Assembly: GCF_963674565.1 (NCBI RefSeq)
Contig: NZ_OY771430.1
Location: forward strand, 4,278,001-4,342,000
Length of the DNA stretch: 64,000 nucleotides
Source of the DNA: an uncultured Carboxylicivirga sp.
GTDB lineage: Bacteria; Bacteroidota; Bacteroidia; Bacteroidales; Marinilabiliaceae
Direction: 5' to 3'
The position numbers and the translations under genes were made by a program. Positions 36,364-44,331 of this stretch are shown here, piece by piece. The notes beneath the pieces are model-generated. The model worked only from the letters and a program-made list of their open reading frames with translations, did no database searches and was not told the DNA's origin. Every line of letters starts with the position of its first letter. Position 1 is the stretch's first letter.

Positions 36364-37377
36364 TTAACTAAATAAGGTTCCTTGATTCAACTTAGTGTCT
36401 TTTCCTAAATGTTCGTATGCAAGAGCAGTTACAATTCTACCACGTGGTGTTCTGTTAATAAATCCTTCCATAATTAAGAAAGGTTCATATACTTCTTCAA
36501 TGGTTCCGGAATCTTCACCAACAGCAGTTGCGATAGTATTCACACCAACAGGACCACCATTAAATTTATCAATCATGGTTAATAATATCTTATGATCCAT
36601 AATATCCAAGCCATGCTGATCGATATTTAAAGCATTAAGTGCAACCTGACTTATTTCTATATTTATAGTTCCATTGCCTTTAACCTGGGCAAAATCTCTT
36701 ACTCTTCTTAAGAGGGCGTTTGCTATACGAGGAGTTCCTCTGCTTCTTCTAGAAATTTCATCACAGGCATTCTCATGAATTCGAACTTTTAAAATATCAG
36801 CAGATCTTTCAATGATACCTGCAAGCGTTATTGGATCGTAATATTCTAAATGACAATTAATACCGAATCTAGCTCTCAATGGGGCAGTTAATAAACCACT
36901 TCGTGTAGTAGCACCAATTAAAGTAAAAGGATTTAAATCTATTTGAATACTTCTTGCACCAGGACCTTTATCAATTACAATATCAATCCTGAAATCTTCC
37001 ATTGCACTATACAGATATTCTTCAACAACAGGACTTAACCGATGTATTTCATCTATAAATAAAACATCGTTTGTTTCCAGACTAGTTAAAATACCTGCTA
37101 AATCACCAGGTTTATCAAGAACGGGTCCACTGGTTAATTTAAAGCCAACACCCAGCTGATTTGCGATTATATTTGATAAAGTTGTTTTACCTAACCCTGG
37201 AGGTCCATGTAATAATACATGATCTAAAGCTTCACCACGCATTTTAGCAGCCTGAACAAATATTTCAAGATTCTCAACAACTTTCTCCTGACCTTTAAAA
37301 TCATCGAAACTTAGAGGTCGTAGTTGCTTCTCAATATCTACCTCACCATTCTCATTTCCTCTAATATCGAAATCCAT
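36364..37377 (-). CDS. ruvB: Holliday junction branch migration helicase RuvB
   Basis: AAA+ motor of 337 residues. Walker A GPPGLGKTT (~60-68), Walker B FIDEIHR (~111), sensor 1 GATTRSG and the arginine finger APLRARFG are visible, followed by the C-terminal winged helix ending in RGRIVTALAYEHLG. It works with RuvA, which is not in the window. First gene after the receiver gene, 3 bases before the flippase. Confidence 0.97.
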   Translation of the reverse strand: MDFDIRGNENGEVDIEKQLRPLSFDDFKGQEKVVENLEIFVQAAKMRGEALDHVLLHGPPGLGKTTLSNIIANQLGVGFKLTSGPVLDKPGDLAGILTSLETNDVLFIDEIHRLSPVVEEYLYSAMEDFRIDIVIDKGPGARSIQIDLNPFTLIGATTRSGLLTAPLRARFGINCHLEYYDPITLAGIIERSADILKVRIHENACDEISRRSRGTPRIANALLRRVRDFAQVKGNGTINIEISQVALNALNIDQHGLDIMDHKILLTMIDKFNGGPVGVNTIATAVGEDSGTIEEVYEPFLIMEGFINRTPRGRIVTALAYEHLGKDTKLNQGTLFS

Positions 37378-37382
37378 TGAAA

Positions 37383-37775
37383 TTATTTGATTAGACCTAA
37401 ATTAGTAATGTTGGTAAAAAACTCTTTTAAATCAAAGGGTTTAGCCATATATTCATCCATCCCATACGAAAGACATTTATCGCGATCTGCATCATATGTA
37501 TTGGCGGTTAAACCAATTATTGGCATATGCTTTTTTGTTATTTTTTCCTGGTCTCTAATGGCTACTGTAGTTTCCAACCCATCCATGATAGGCATCATTA
37601 AATCCATCAGAATTAAATCATAGGTATTAACTTCCAATTTATCTAATGCTTCCTGACCATTATTGGCAATATCAATAATAAAGCCATATTTAGATAAGTT
37701 AAGAAAGATAAGCTTTTGATTGAGTACATTATCTTCAACCAACAATACTGATAAAGGATTTTGAAGCTTTTCCAT
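37383..37775 (-). CDS. Stand-alone response regulator receiver protein
   Basis: CheY-like single receiver domain of 130 residues. The acidic pocket is Glu14-Asp15, the phosphorylation site is Asp58 (LMDLMMP), and the switch residues are Thr in GLTANTYD and Lys in MAKPFD. There is no output domain and no partner histidine kinase nearby, so it may be a shuttle or a target of an orphan hybrid kinase. It sits between nadA and ruvB with gaps of 17 and 5 bases, so it is probably cotranscribed with both. Confidence 0.93.
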   Translation of the reverse strand: MEKLQNPLSVLLVEDNVLNQKLIFLNLSKYGFIIDIANNGQEALDKLEVNTYDLILMDLMMPIMDGLETTVAIRDQEKITKKHMPIIGLTANTYDADRDKCLSYGMDEYMAKPFDLKEFFTNITNLGLIK

Positions 37776-37792
37776 ATTATGGTTTAGGTATT

Positions 37793-38788
37793 TTACAAAC
37801 CGAATTCTTCAGAAATATCCAACATTCTGTTTATCGGTTTTACAGCCTCTACTCTAATATCATCGGATACTTCAATAGTAGGCCACTCATATTTTAAACA
37901 ATTATACAACTTTTCTATCGTATTTAGCTTCATATACTCACAATCGTTGCACGCACATGTAGAATCATTTGGTGGAGCAGGTATAAATTCTTTATCAGGA
38001 CAAGCTTTTTTCATTTGATGAATAATACCTGATTCAGTAGCTACAATAAATTGTTCTGCATCAGAATTTATACTGAATTTTAAAAGAGCAGCTGTACTTC
38101 CAACATAATCGGCTAAGATTAAAAGAGGCTTTTTACATTCGGGATGTGCTAAAACCAAAGCATCAGGAAAGTCTTTTTTTAATTCAATTATTTTCTCAAC
38201 TGAAAACTTTTCGTGTACATGACAGGCACCATCCCATAGAACCATCTCACGACCTGTTATACCATTTAGATAGTTACCTAAATTTCTATCTGGACCGAAA
38301 ATAATTTTCTCATCCTTCGGAAGACTATCAACAATGCTTTTAGCATTAGTGCTGGTTACAACAATATCAGATAATGCTTTAATTTTTGCAGTAGTATTAA
38401 CATAGGTAAGTACAGTATGACCAGGATGACTCTCTACAAATTCTTTGAAAGCATCAGGCGGACAACTATCAGCTAAACTACATCCGGCATTTAAATCAGG
38501 TACTAAAACAACTTTTTCAGGTGATAAAATCTTTGCAGTCTCTCCCATAAAATGGACTCCTGCGAGTACAATTATATCTGCCTTTGTTGTTGCTGCTTGT
38601 TGAGCAAGAGCTAAACTGTCACCAACAAAATCAGCAATATCTTGTAATTCATCCTTTTGATAATAATGCCCCATTATTATGGCATTCTTTTCTTTCTTAA
38701 TACGATTGATTTCCTGTATCAGATCTACATTAGTTGGAACCGGTTCGTCCACAAATCCACTTTTCAACCAACTACTCTTTATATTCAT
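37793..38788 (-). CDS. nadA: Quinolinate synthase
   Basis: [4Fe-4S] enzyme of NAD synthesis that condenses iminoaspartate with DHAP, 331 residues. Conserved stretches are IMGHYYQKDELQDIAD (~38-53), NAGCSLADSCP (Cys103 region) and CACNDCEYMKLNT near the C-terminus; a further cysteine lies at WDGACHVHE. nadB and nadC are not adjacent. It is the first leftward gene after the AT-rich gene-free region 38789-39251. Confidence 0.95.
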   Translation of the reverse strand: MNIKSSWLKSGFVDEPVPTNVDLIQEINRIKKEKNAIIMGHYYQKDELQDIADFVGDSLALAQQAATTKADIIVLAGVHFMGETAKILSPEKVVLVPDLNAGCSLADSCPPDAFKEFVESHPGHTVLTYVNTTAKIKALSDIVVTSTNAKSIVDSLPKDEKIIFGPDRNLGNYLNGITGREMVLWDGACHVHEKFSVEKIIELKKDFPDALVLAHPECKKPLLILADYVGSTAALLKFSINSDAEQFIVATESGIIHQMKKACPDKEFIPAPPNDSTCACNDCEYMKLNTIEKLYNCLKYEWPTIEVSDDIRVEAVKPINRMLDISEEFGL

Positions 38789-39251
38789 ATTTTAATAGAA
38801 TAAATAAATAAATATAGTGATGATATTATGCTGTTAATTTGGTTAGCAAATATTTCGAAAATTACTTTGAGAATAACTTTTTACCAAAGAAACCATTTTA
38901 ATTAACTACTTATTAACATTCGTTAATCGTTATAAACGATTGATATTAATTCACTTTTGAACCCTTTCAACAAATCGTTAATAAAGTTCAAATTTAATAA
39001 TTTCTTTTTTTCAATGTGTGTAAAACGACATTTATGACCGTTCAAAAGTATCACTTAAAAAAATCGTTTTTAAACACCCACCCTATTAGTTAACCTTCGT
39101 ATGTAAAAAAAAGTTAAAACAATCAAGAGATTTTTTTAAAAAGTAACTACCGGCTTTTCACAAGTTATTAACAAATATTTATGTGTTTATTCACAAAGAG
39201 TAAAATAAGCCGCAAAGCATTGTTATATTTGCAATACAAAATAACGGAACA
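38789..39251. other. AT-rich strand-switch region, candidate replication origin
   Basis: Gene-free stretch of 463 bases between divergent nadA and rpiB. It holds a DnaA-box match TTATTCACA (39187-39195), one-mismatch forms TTATTAACA (38910-38918 and 39165-39173) and TGTGTAAAA (39017-39025), a 17-bp palindrome AATCGTTATAAACGATT (38925-38941), and two more AATCGTT copies (38973 and 39062). Genes run away from it on both sides for several kb. Two perfect parS sites flank it at 11 kb and 3 kb. The rpiB promoter lies at its right end. It may be only a regulatory gap. Confidence 0.4.
39224..39231 (+). promoter_or_regulatory. -7 promoter box for rpiB
   Basis: TATATTTG, matching TAnnTTTG, 20 bases before the ATG at 39252. 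Confidence 0.65.
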
Positions 39252-39686
39252 ATGTTTAAATCAATAGCTTTAGCTGCAGATCATGCAGGATTTCCTGTTA
39301 AGGAAGTAATAAAAAAATATCTGGTTGAAAAAGGATTAGAAGTAAAAGATTTCGGAACTTATTCTGATGAGAGTACAGATTATGCTGATTATGCACATCC
39401 AATGGCTTCAGCTGTTGAAAATCATGAATTTGAAATTGGAATTTCAGTTTGTGGAAGTGGTAACGGTATTAATATGACTGCTAATAAGCATCAGGGTATT
39501 AGAGCTGCATTGTGTTGGAATGCTGAAATTTCTGAATTGGCTCGTCTTCATAACGATGCAAATATTTGTTCTATACCAGGTAGATTTGTTAGTAATGAAC
39601 AAGCAATTGAAATTGTAGAAAAGTTTCTAAATACTTCATTTGAAGGAGGAAGGCATCAAAAACGAATAGAAAAAATTCCTTTATAG
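39252..39686 (+). CDS. rpiB: Ribose 5-phosphate isomerase B
   Basis: RpiB/LacAB-type isomerase of 144 residues linking ribose-5-P and ribulose-5-P. The opening LAADHAGFPVKE, the SVCGSGNGINMTANK segment with the catalytic-base Cys (~70), and the EGGRHQKRIEKI tail are typical. It starts 20 bases after a good promoter box. Transketolase, its common partner in this phylum, is not here. Confidence 0.94.
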   Translation: MFKSIALAADHAGFPVKEVIKKYLVEKGLEVKDFGTYSDESTDYADYAHPMASAVENHEFEIGISVCGSGNGINMTANKHQGIRAALCWNAEISELARLHNDANICSIPGRFVSNEQAIEIVEKFLNTSFEGGRHQKRIEKIPL

Positions 39687-39771
39687 TTTCAAATACTGGA
39701 TATAACTTAATACAAACTTTTAATCAGCACTAATATAACCAATACCTCTCAATCATTTAATAACAAATAAA

Positions 39772-41130
39772 TTGAGTAATCAGGCCAGCATATTTAAAAG
39801 ACAATCAGCCAAGATTGCAAGTGATCTAAAGCATCGTAAAACCATAAATTTTAATATTTCGAAGTACGATGTAGCGGTTCAGGCTGGAAAATTACGTTTT
39901 TCTGATTTTGAATTAGCTAAAGAGATTACTGCAGATATTAAAAATGAAGTCATTAACAGACTTCCCGATTTGTTAATTGAGTTTGAAGAGAATGCAAAGA
40001 ATAATGGCACTGAAGTTTATTGGGCTGAAGATGCTAATTCATTGATTGAACAGATTAGTGAAGTTCTAAAAATTGAAGAAACCAAAATACTTGTTAAAAG
40101 CAAATCAATGGTTTCTGAAGAGGTTGAATTAAATGAACATCTTGAAGAAAGAGGAATTGAGTCTGTTGAAACTGACTTAGGAGAATTTATTGTGCAGGTA
40201 GCCGGTGAAAAACCATATCATATTGTTACACCTGCGATGCATAAATCAAAAACAGATGTTGCTCACTTATTCAATAAACATTTTGGTACTGATCTGAATC
40301 TGTCTGCTGAAGAGATGACTGATTTTGTTCGTCATTATCTTCGAAATAAGTTTCTTACAGCTGATGTTGGAATAACAGGCGGTAACTTTATTTGTGCCAA
40401 AGAAGGTGCCATAGCTGTTACTGAAAATGAAGGAAATGCATTTTTATCTGCTTCAATGCCTAAAACACATATTGTTATTGTTGGTATTGAAAAAGTTATT
40501 CCATCCATAGATGACCTTACTAAAATGTGGCCCGTTTTGGCTGCTCATGGAACAGGGCAACAACTAACTGTGTATAGCAATGTGTTTTTTGGACCAAAAA
40601 AGATAAATGAAAAAGATGGTCCTGAAAGAATGATTGTATTTCTTCTTGATAATAAACGTAGTCAGTTATACAGTGATCCGGAAATAAGACAATCACTTAA
40701 ATGTATAAGATGTGGTGCCTGTTTAAATTACTGCCCTGTATATAAAAATATTGGTGGTTATACGTATGCTGCGACTTATAGTGGTCCAATAGGTTCAGTT
40801 ATTTCTCCTCATTTTAAAGATTTTGGAGAATATAATCATTTAAGTTTTGCTTCATCACTTTGTGGTAAATGTGAAGAGGTTTGTCCGGTAAAAATACCTT
40901 TAACCAAATTACTTTTATACAACAGACAGCAGGCTTCAAAAGGTAGTTTTGTTAATAAATCGATGTATTCAGTTCTATCTGATAGAAAAAAACTGGATTT
41001 ATTTGGCGGGACCATAAAAAACTGGATGAAAGAATCGTTTCAACACAAGTTTATAGGTGAAAATAAGGATCTGTCTGACTTTTCTTCAAAAAGTTTCAGT
41101 AAGCAGTATAGAAAGAATAAAAAGAGTTAA
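39772..41130 (+). CDS. lutB: LutB/LldF-type iron-sulphur lactate utilisation protein
   Basis: Protein of 452 residues: N-terminal LUD domain (~70-290, with AVTENEGNA and HGTGQQLTVYSN) and two ferredoxin-like [4Fe-4S] motifs (CIRCGACLNYCPVY near 310 and CGKCEEVCPVKIPL near 360). Translation must begin at the TTG at 39772, since no ATG precedes the conserved region. LutB normally works with LutA and LutC in oxidising L-lactate; neither is beside it. The Rrf2 regulator gene follows 46 bases downstream. Confidence 0.9.
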   Translation: MSNQASIFKRQSAKIASDLKHRKTINFNISKYDVAVQAGKLRFSDFELAKEITADIKNEVINRLPDLLIEFEENAKNNGTEVYWAEDANSLIEQISEVLKIEETKILVKSKSMVSEEVELNEHLEERGIESVETDLGEFIVQVAGEKPYHIVTPAMHKSKTDVAHLFNKHFGTDLNLSAEEMTDFVRHYLRNKFLTADVGITGGNFICAKEGAIAVTENEGNAFLSASMPKTHIVIVGIEKVIPSIDDLTKMWPVLAAHGTGQQLTVYSNVFFGPKKINEKDGPERMIVFLLDNKRSQLYSDPEIRQSLKCIRCGACLNYCPVYKNIGGYTYAATYSGPIGSVISPHFKDFGEYNHLSFASSLCGKCEEVCPVKIPLTKLLLYNRQQASKGSFVNKSMYSVLSDRKKLDLFGGTIKNWMKESFQHKFIGENKDLSDFSSKSFSKQYRKNKKS

Positions 41131-41176
41131 AGGTTTTATAATGATTTTCTTTATTTTAGCCTTCAAATAAGTCAAC

Positions 41177-41620
41177 ATGCTATCAAATACTTGTAAATAT
41201 GCTATTCGTGCAGTTATCTATTTAGCTGTAAACGATGATGAAGGAAAAAAAATAGGAATAAAGCAAATTTCAAAAGAATTAGATATTCCAACACCATTTT
41301 TAGGAAAGATTCTTCAAAGTTTAGCCAAACAGAAGTTGTTAAAAAGTACCAAAGGACCTCATGGTGGGTTTGGTTTAGGACGAAAACCGGGGGAAATAAC
41401 TCTTTATGATATTGTTTCAATCATTGATGGAGAAGATGTTTTCACTAATTGTTTGATTGGCTTAAAATCATGCAAAAGTAATCATAGTGAAGGAAAAGCT
41501 TGTCCTGTTCATGATCAGTATCATGAAATTCGTAAGCAGATGAAGGACTTTTTTGTCAACGAAAGCATTGAAAAAATTATAACTAATATGAAAGAGAAAG
41601 GCGACTATATTAAATTATAG
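41177..41620 (+). CDS. Rrf2 family transcriptional regulator
   Basis: Winged-helix regulator of 147 residues: MLSNTCKYAIRAVIYLA, then GPHGGFGLGRKPGEITLYDIV wing. Three cysteines in the central loop (CLIGLKSC and a third Cys at KACPVH) could ligate an [Fe-S] cluster as in IscR or RsrR. It follows lutB, an iron-sulphur protein gene, so it may control redox or Fe-S functions, but no binding site was identified. Its 3' end overlaps the VanZ-family gene by 11 bases. Confidence 0.9.
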   Translation: MLSNTCKYAIRAVIYLAVNDDEGKKIGIKQISKELDIPTPFLGKILQSLAKQKLLKSTKGPHGGFGLGRKPGEITLYDIVSIIDGEDVFTNCLIGLKSCKSNHSEGKACPVHDQYHEIRKQMKDFFVNESIEKIITNMKEKGDYIKL

Positions 41621-42032
41621 GTTGCTTTTTATTAAAAGGAAAGAGTATCAGATAGCTTATTAATTTGTTATGTCTGAAAATATATACAAAGAAATAAGCT
41701 GTTATTACTCCTAAAGTATTAGCCATCATATCCCACCATTCTGCTCCACGATAATTTGTTAAGAATAGTTGAGCCATTTCCATGCTTGCTCCCCAGAATA
41801 ATGGGATTAAAAGTATTTGAACTATATGTGTTATTTTATGTTTGTGATGCAGGTAATACTCAAACATTAGAAAGAAAGCCATGGTGAAGTACATCAGGAA
41901 ATGAACAATTTTATCGAAATGTGGAATTAAAAATATTTTTCGAGGCTCTATATCGGATGTATTCATCAAACTTAAGAAAGTAACAACCAACATTATGGTT
42001 AATGTTTTGTGATATTTTATGAATCTTGACAT
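41610..42032 (-). CDS. VanZ-like family membrane protein
   Basis: Protein of 140 residues with four predicted membrane segments from the ATG at 42032 (MSRFIKYHK). The conserved VanZ-like pattern is visible in PHFDKIVHFLMYFTMAFFL, FWGASMEMAQLF and GAEWWDMMANTLGVITAYF. The frame is open back to 42149, but that extension would be translated across the parS site and lacks family residues. Function is unknown; VanZ confers teicoplanin resistance in enterococci, which does not transfer to this family in general. Confidence 0.83.
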   Translation of the reverse strand: MSRFIKYHKTLTIMLVVTFLSLMNTSDIEPRKIFLIPHFDKIVHFLMYFTMAFFLMFEYYLHHKHKITHIVQILLIPLFWGASMEMAQLFLTNYRGAEWWDMMANTLGVITAYFFVYIFRHNKLISYLILFPFNKKQPII

Positions 42033-42113
42033 TTTAAATTCTAAATTGTTAATAACTATAACGGAATTGTTTAAAAAGTGTTGATAAACTGTTAATAATA
42101 CACTGAAACACAA

Positions 42114-42129
42114 TGTTTCACGTGAAACA
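42114..42129. other. parS site (ParB-binding centromere)
   Basis: TGTTTCACGTGAAACA is a perfect 16-bp palindrome and an exact match to the chromosomal parS consensus. It lies between divergent vanZ-like and hemW genes, 9 bases before the hemW ATG, so ParB spreading here could influence hemW expression. Confidence 0.92.
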
Positions 42130-42138
42130 ATCTTAGAC

Positions 42139-43275
42139 ATGGCGGGCATTTACGCACATATTCCTTTTTGCTATACCAGATGTTCATACTGTGATTTTTA
42201 TAAAACAACTGATCAAGGATTGAAATCTAGTTTTATAAATGCAATCTGCAAAGAAATATTGTTACAAAAGGATTTTTTTAACATTGATTATATAAGGACT
42301 CTTTATTTTGGTGGAGGTACACCATCTGTTTTGACTTTTACTGAATGGCAAATTATTTTTGATAATCTCCGAAGTAATTTTGATTTCACGCAATTAGAAG
42401 AAATTACTGTGGAAGTAAATCCTGATGATGTGACTCAAGAATACATCAAAGGTTTACATCAGTTAGGTGTAAATCGTGTGAGTATGGGTATTCAGAGTTT
42501 TCATGATGCCCATTTACGTAAAATGAATCGAAGGCACAATGCTAAGCAGGCACAAGAAGCAATTCGTATTTTAAAGGAATCATCTATTAATAATGTTAGT
42601 ATTGATTTAATTTATGGTTTGCCTTATATGAGTTGGGATGAATGGAATCAGAATATAGATTTAGCTATAGAAGCGGATGTTCAACATATATCTGCCTATC
42701 ATTTAACTTTTGAAAAAGGTACCCCATATTACGAATTACTTAAAAAAGGAAAATTAAAAGAATTACCGGAAGAAATAAGTTTCGATCAGTTTGAAATTCT
42801 GCTTAAAAAGTTGGAAAATAACGGATTTGAAAACTATGAGATATCTAATTTTGCTAAGCCAGGTTTGTATTCAAAACACAATAGCAGTTACTGGACTGGT
42901 GAACCATACCTTGGAATAGGCCCTTCTGCTCACTCATTTGATGGAAAGATTCGTCGTTGGAATGTGAGAGATCTTGTTGCTTACAGTAATAAAGTTGAAT
43001 CCGGTAAAGGATTCTGGGAAGATGAGTTACTCTCTCCTATTGATATATACAACGAAAGAATAATGTTAGGATTAAGAACATCAAAGGGTTTTGATTATAC
43101 ATTTATTAATCAGTTAAACAACTCTGAATTGAAGGTTTTTGCAATTAAGGAAATAGAAAAACAAGTGCGATTGAATAATATAGAAATTGTTGATGGATGG
43201 TGTAAGATTACCCGTAATCAGAAATTTATAACAGATCGTATTATTTCTGATTTATTTTACGTTACTGAAGATTGA
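42139..43275 (+). CDS. hemW: HemW radical SAM haem chaperone
   Basis: Radical SAM protein of 378 residues, formerly called oxygen-independent coproporphyrinogen oxidase-like. The cluster motif is CYTRCSYC near residue 11-18 (CxxxCxxC), with GGGTPS (~52) and the GIQSFHDAHLRKMNRRHN block. Length and the missing N-terminal extension fit HemW rather than HemN. The ATG lies 9 bases after the parS palindrome. Confidence 0.92.
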   Translation: MAGIYAHIPFCYTRCSYCDFYKTTDQGLKSSFINAICKEILLQKDFFNIDYIRTLYFGGGTPSVLTFTEWQIIFDNLRSNFDFTQLEEITVEVNPDDVTQEYIKGLHQLGVNRVSMGIQSFHDAHLRKMNRRHNAKQAQEAIRILKESSINNVSIDLIYGLPYMSWDEWNQNIDLAIEADVQHISAYHLTFEKGTPYYELLKKGKLKELPEEISFDQFEILLKKLENNGFENYEISNFAKPGLYSKHNSSYWTGEPYLGIGPSAHSFDGKIRRWNVRDLVAYSNKVESGKGFWEDELLSPIDIYNERIMLGLRTSKGFDYTFINQLNNSELKVFAIKEIEKQVRLNNIEIVDGWCKITRNQKFITDRIISDLFYVTED

Positions 43276-43403
43276 ATTTTCATTATTTCTGTCTTTCTTT
43301 TACTATTGTAAATTGTAGATTTTTAAATAATTAATTGATTTTGGATCTTTTATATTCATTAGTTTTACATTAATTGAATCGATAATATCAAACCTGACAG
43401 ACA

Positions 43404-44255
43404 ATGGAAAATAAATCAGGCATTATTGCAACTTATGCATCTATAATATTGAATATTGGCTTATTTGCGATTAAGTTTTGGGCTGGTGTAATAAGCGGAT
43501 CTGTTGCTATTATTGCTGATGCGTGGCATACTTTAAGTGATAGTATATCTTCTGTAGCGGTTTTAGTTGGTTTAAAAATTTCAGCTATGCCAGCAGATGA
43601 TGAGCATCCATACGGACATGGACGAGCTGAAATTATAGCCTCTTTAGTGGTTGGAATTTTACTGGCAGTAATAGGTTTTAATTTTCTGATGGAATCTATT
43701 GTAAAACTCAGAAGTCACGAAGAAGTTGTTTTTGGAAAACTAGCATTGATTGTAACCATTATTTCAGTTGTTGTAAAAGAATTGATGGCTCAATATTCAA
43801 TAATTATTGGTAGAAAAACCAAATCTAGATCAATGATAGCTGATGGATGGCACCATCGCTCTGATGCTATTTCTTCTGCTATTATATTGATAGGTATCTT
43901 TTTAGGTGATTATTACTGGTGGATAGATGGAGTTTTAGGTATTTGTGTATCTATTCTACTATTCCATACTACTTATACTATTCTAAAGGATAATATCAGC
44001 CATTTATTAGGTGAGTCTATTGATGAAGTTTTACAGAAGGAAATTATTGAACTTTCCGGTCAGGTGTGTGATTACGATATTCGTCCACATCATTTTTTGA
44101 TTCATCATTATGGTAATCATACAGAAATGACAGTTCATATTCGATTGCCAGGAACTTTAAGTCTGGATGAAGCTCATGAGATTGGAACTAAGTATGAGAT
44201 TTTAATTAAACAAACGCATGATATTCAAGCTACTGTGCATATTGATGCGTTGTAA
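43404..44255 (+). CDS. Cation diffusion facilitator family transporter
   Basis: Six-helix divalent metal exporter of 283 residues. The two intramembrane HxxxD zinc-site motifs are visible in DAWHTLSDSISS (~40) and DGWHHRSDAISS (~150), together with HPYGHGRAE; the cytoplasmic C-terminal domain contains HHFLIHHYGNH. Zn2+, Fe2+ or Mn2+ are all possible; the sequence alone does not decide. Ends in a bidirectional terminator shared with hom. Confidence 0.92.
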   Translation: MENKSGIIATYASIILNIGLFAIKFWAGVISGSVAIIADAWHTLSDSISSVAVLVGLKISAMPADDEHPYGHGRAEIIASLVVGILLAVIGFNFLMESIVKLRSHEEVVFGKLALIVTIISVVVKELMAQYSIIIGRKTKSRSMIADGWHHRSDAISSAIILIGIFLGDYYWWIDGVLGICVSILLFHTTYTILKDNISHLLGESIDEVLQKEIIELSGQVCDYDIRPHHFLIHHYGNHTEMTVHIRLPGTLSLDEAHEIGTKYEILIKQTHDIQATVHIDAL

Positions 44256-44286
44256 TCTGTGTAAAAATTATTTTAACGAAATAAAA

Positions 44287-44310
44287 AAAGGGCAAATCAA
44301 TTGCCCTTTT
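44287..44310. terminator. Bidirectional terminator between CDF transporter and hom
   Basis: Stem AAAGGGCAA/TTGCCCTTT with loop ATCAA, with T runs on both strands, between two convergent genes. Confidence 0.92.
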
Positions 44311-44331
44311 AATTTACTATTATTTAAGTGT

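Noticed and set aside
42033..42149. Upstream extension of the VanZ-like gene
   Set aside because: The open frame continues to 42149 but runs across the parS palindrome and shows no family residues; the ATG at 42032 gives a normal protein.
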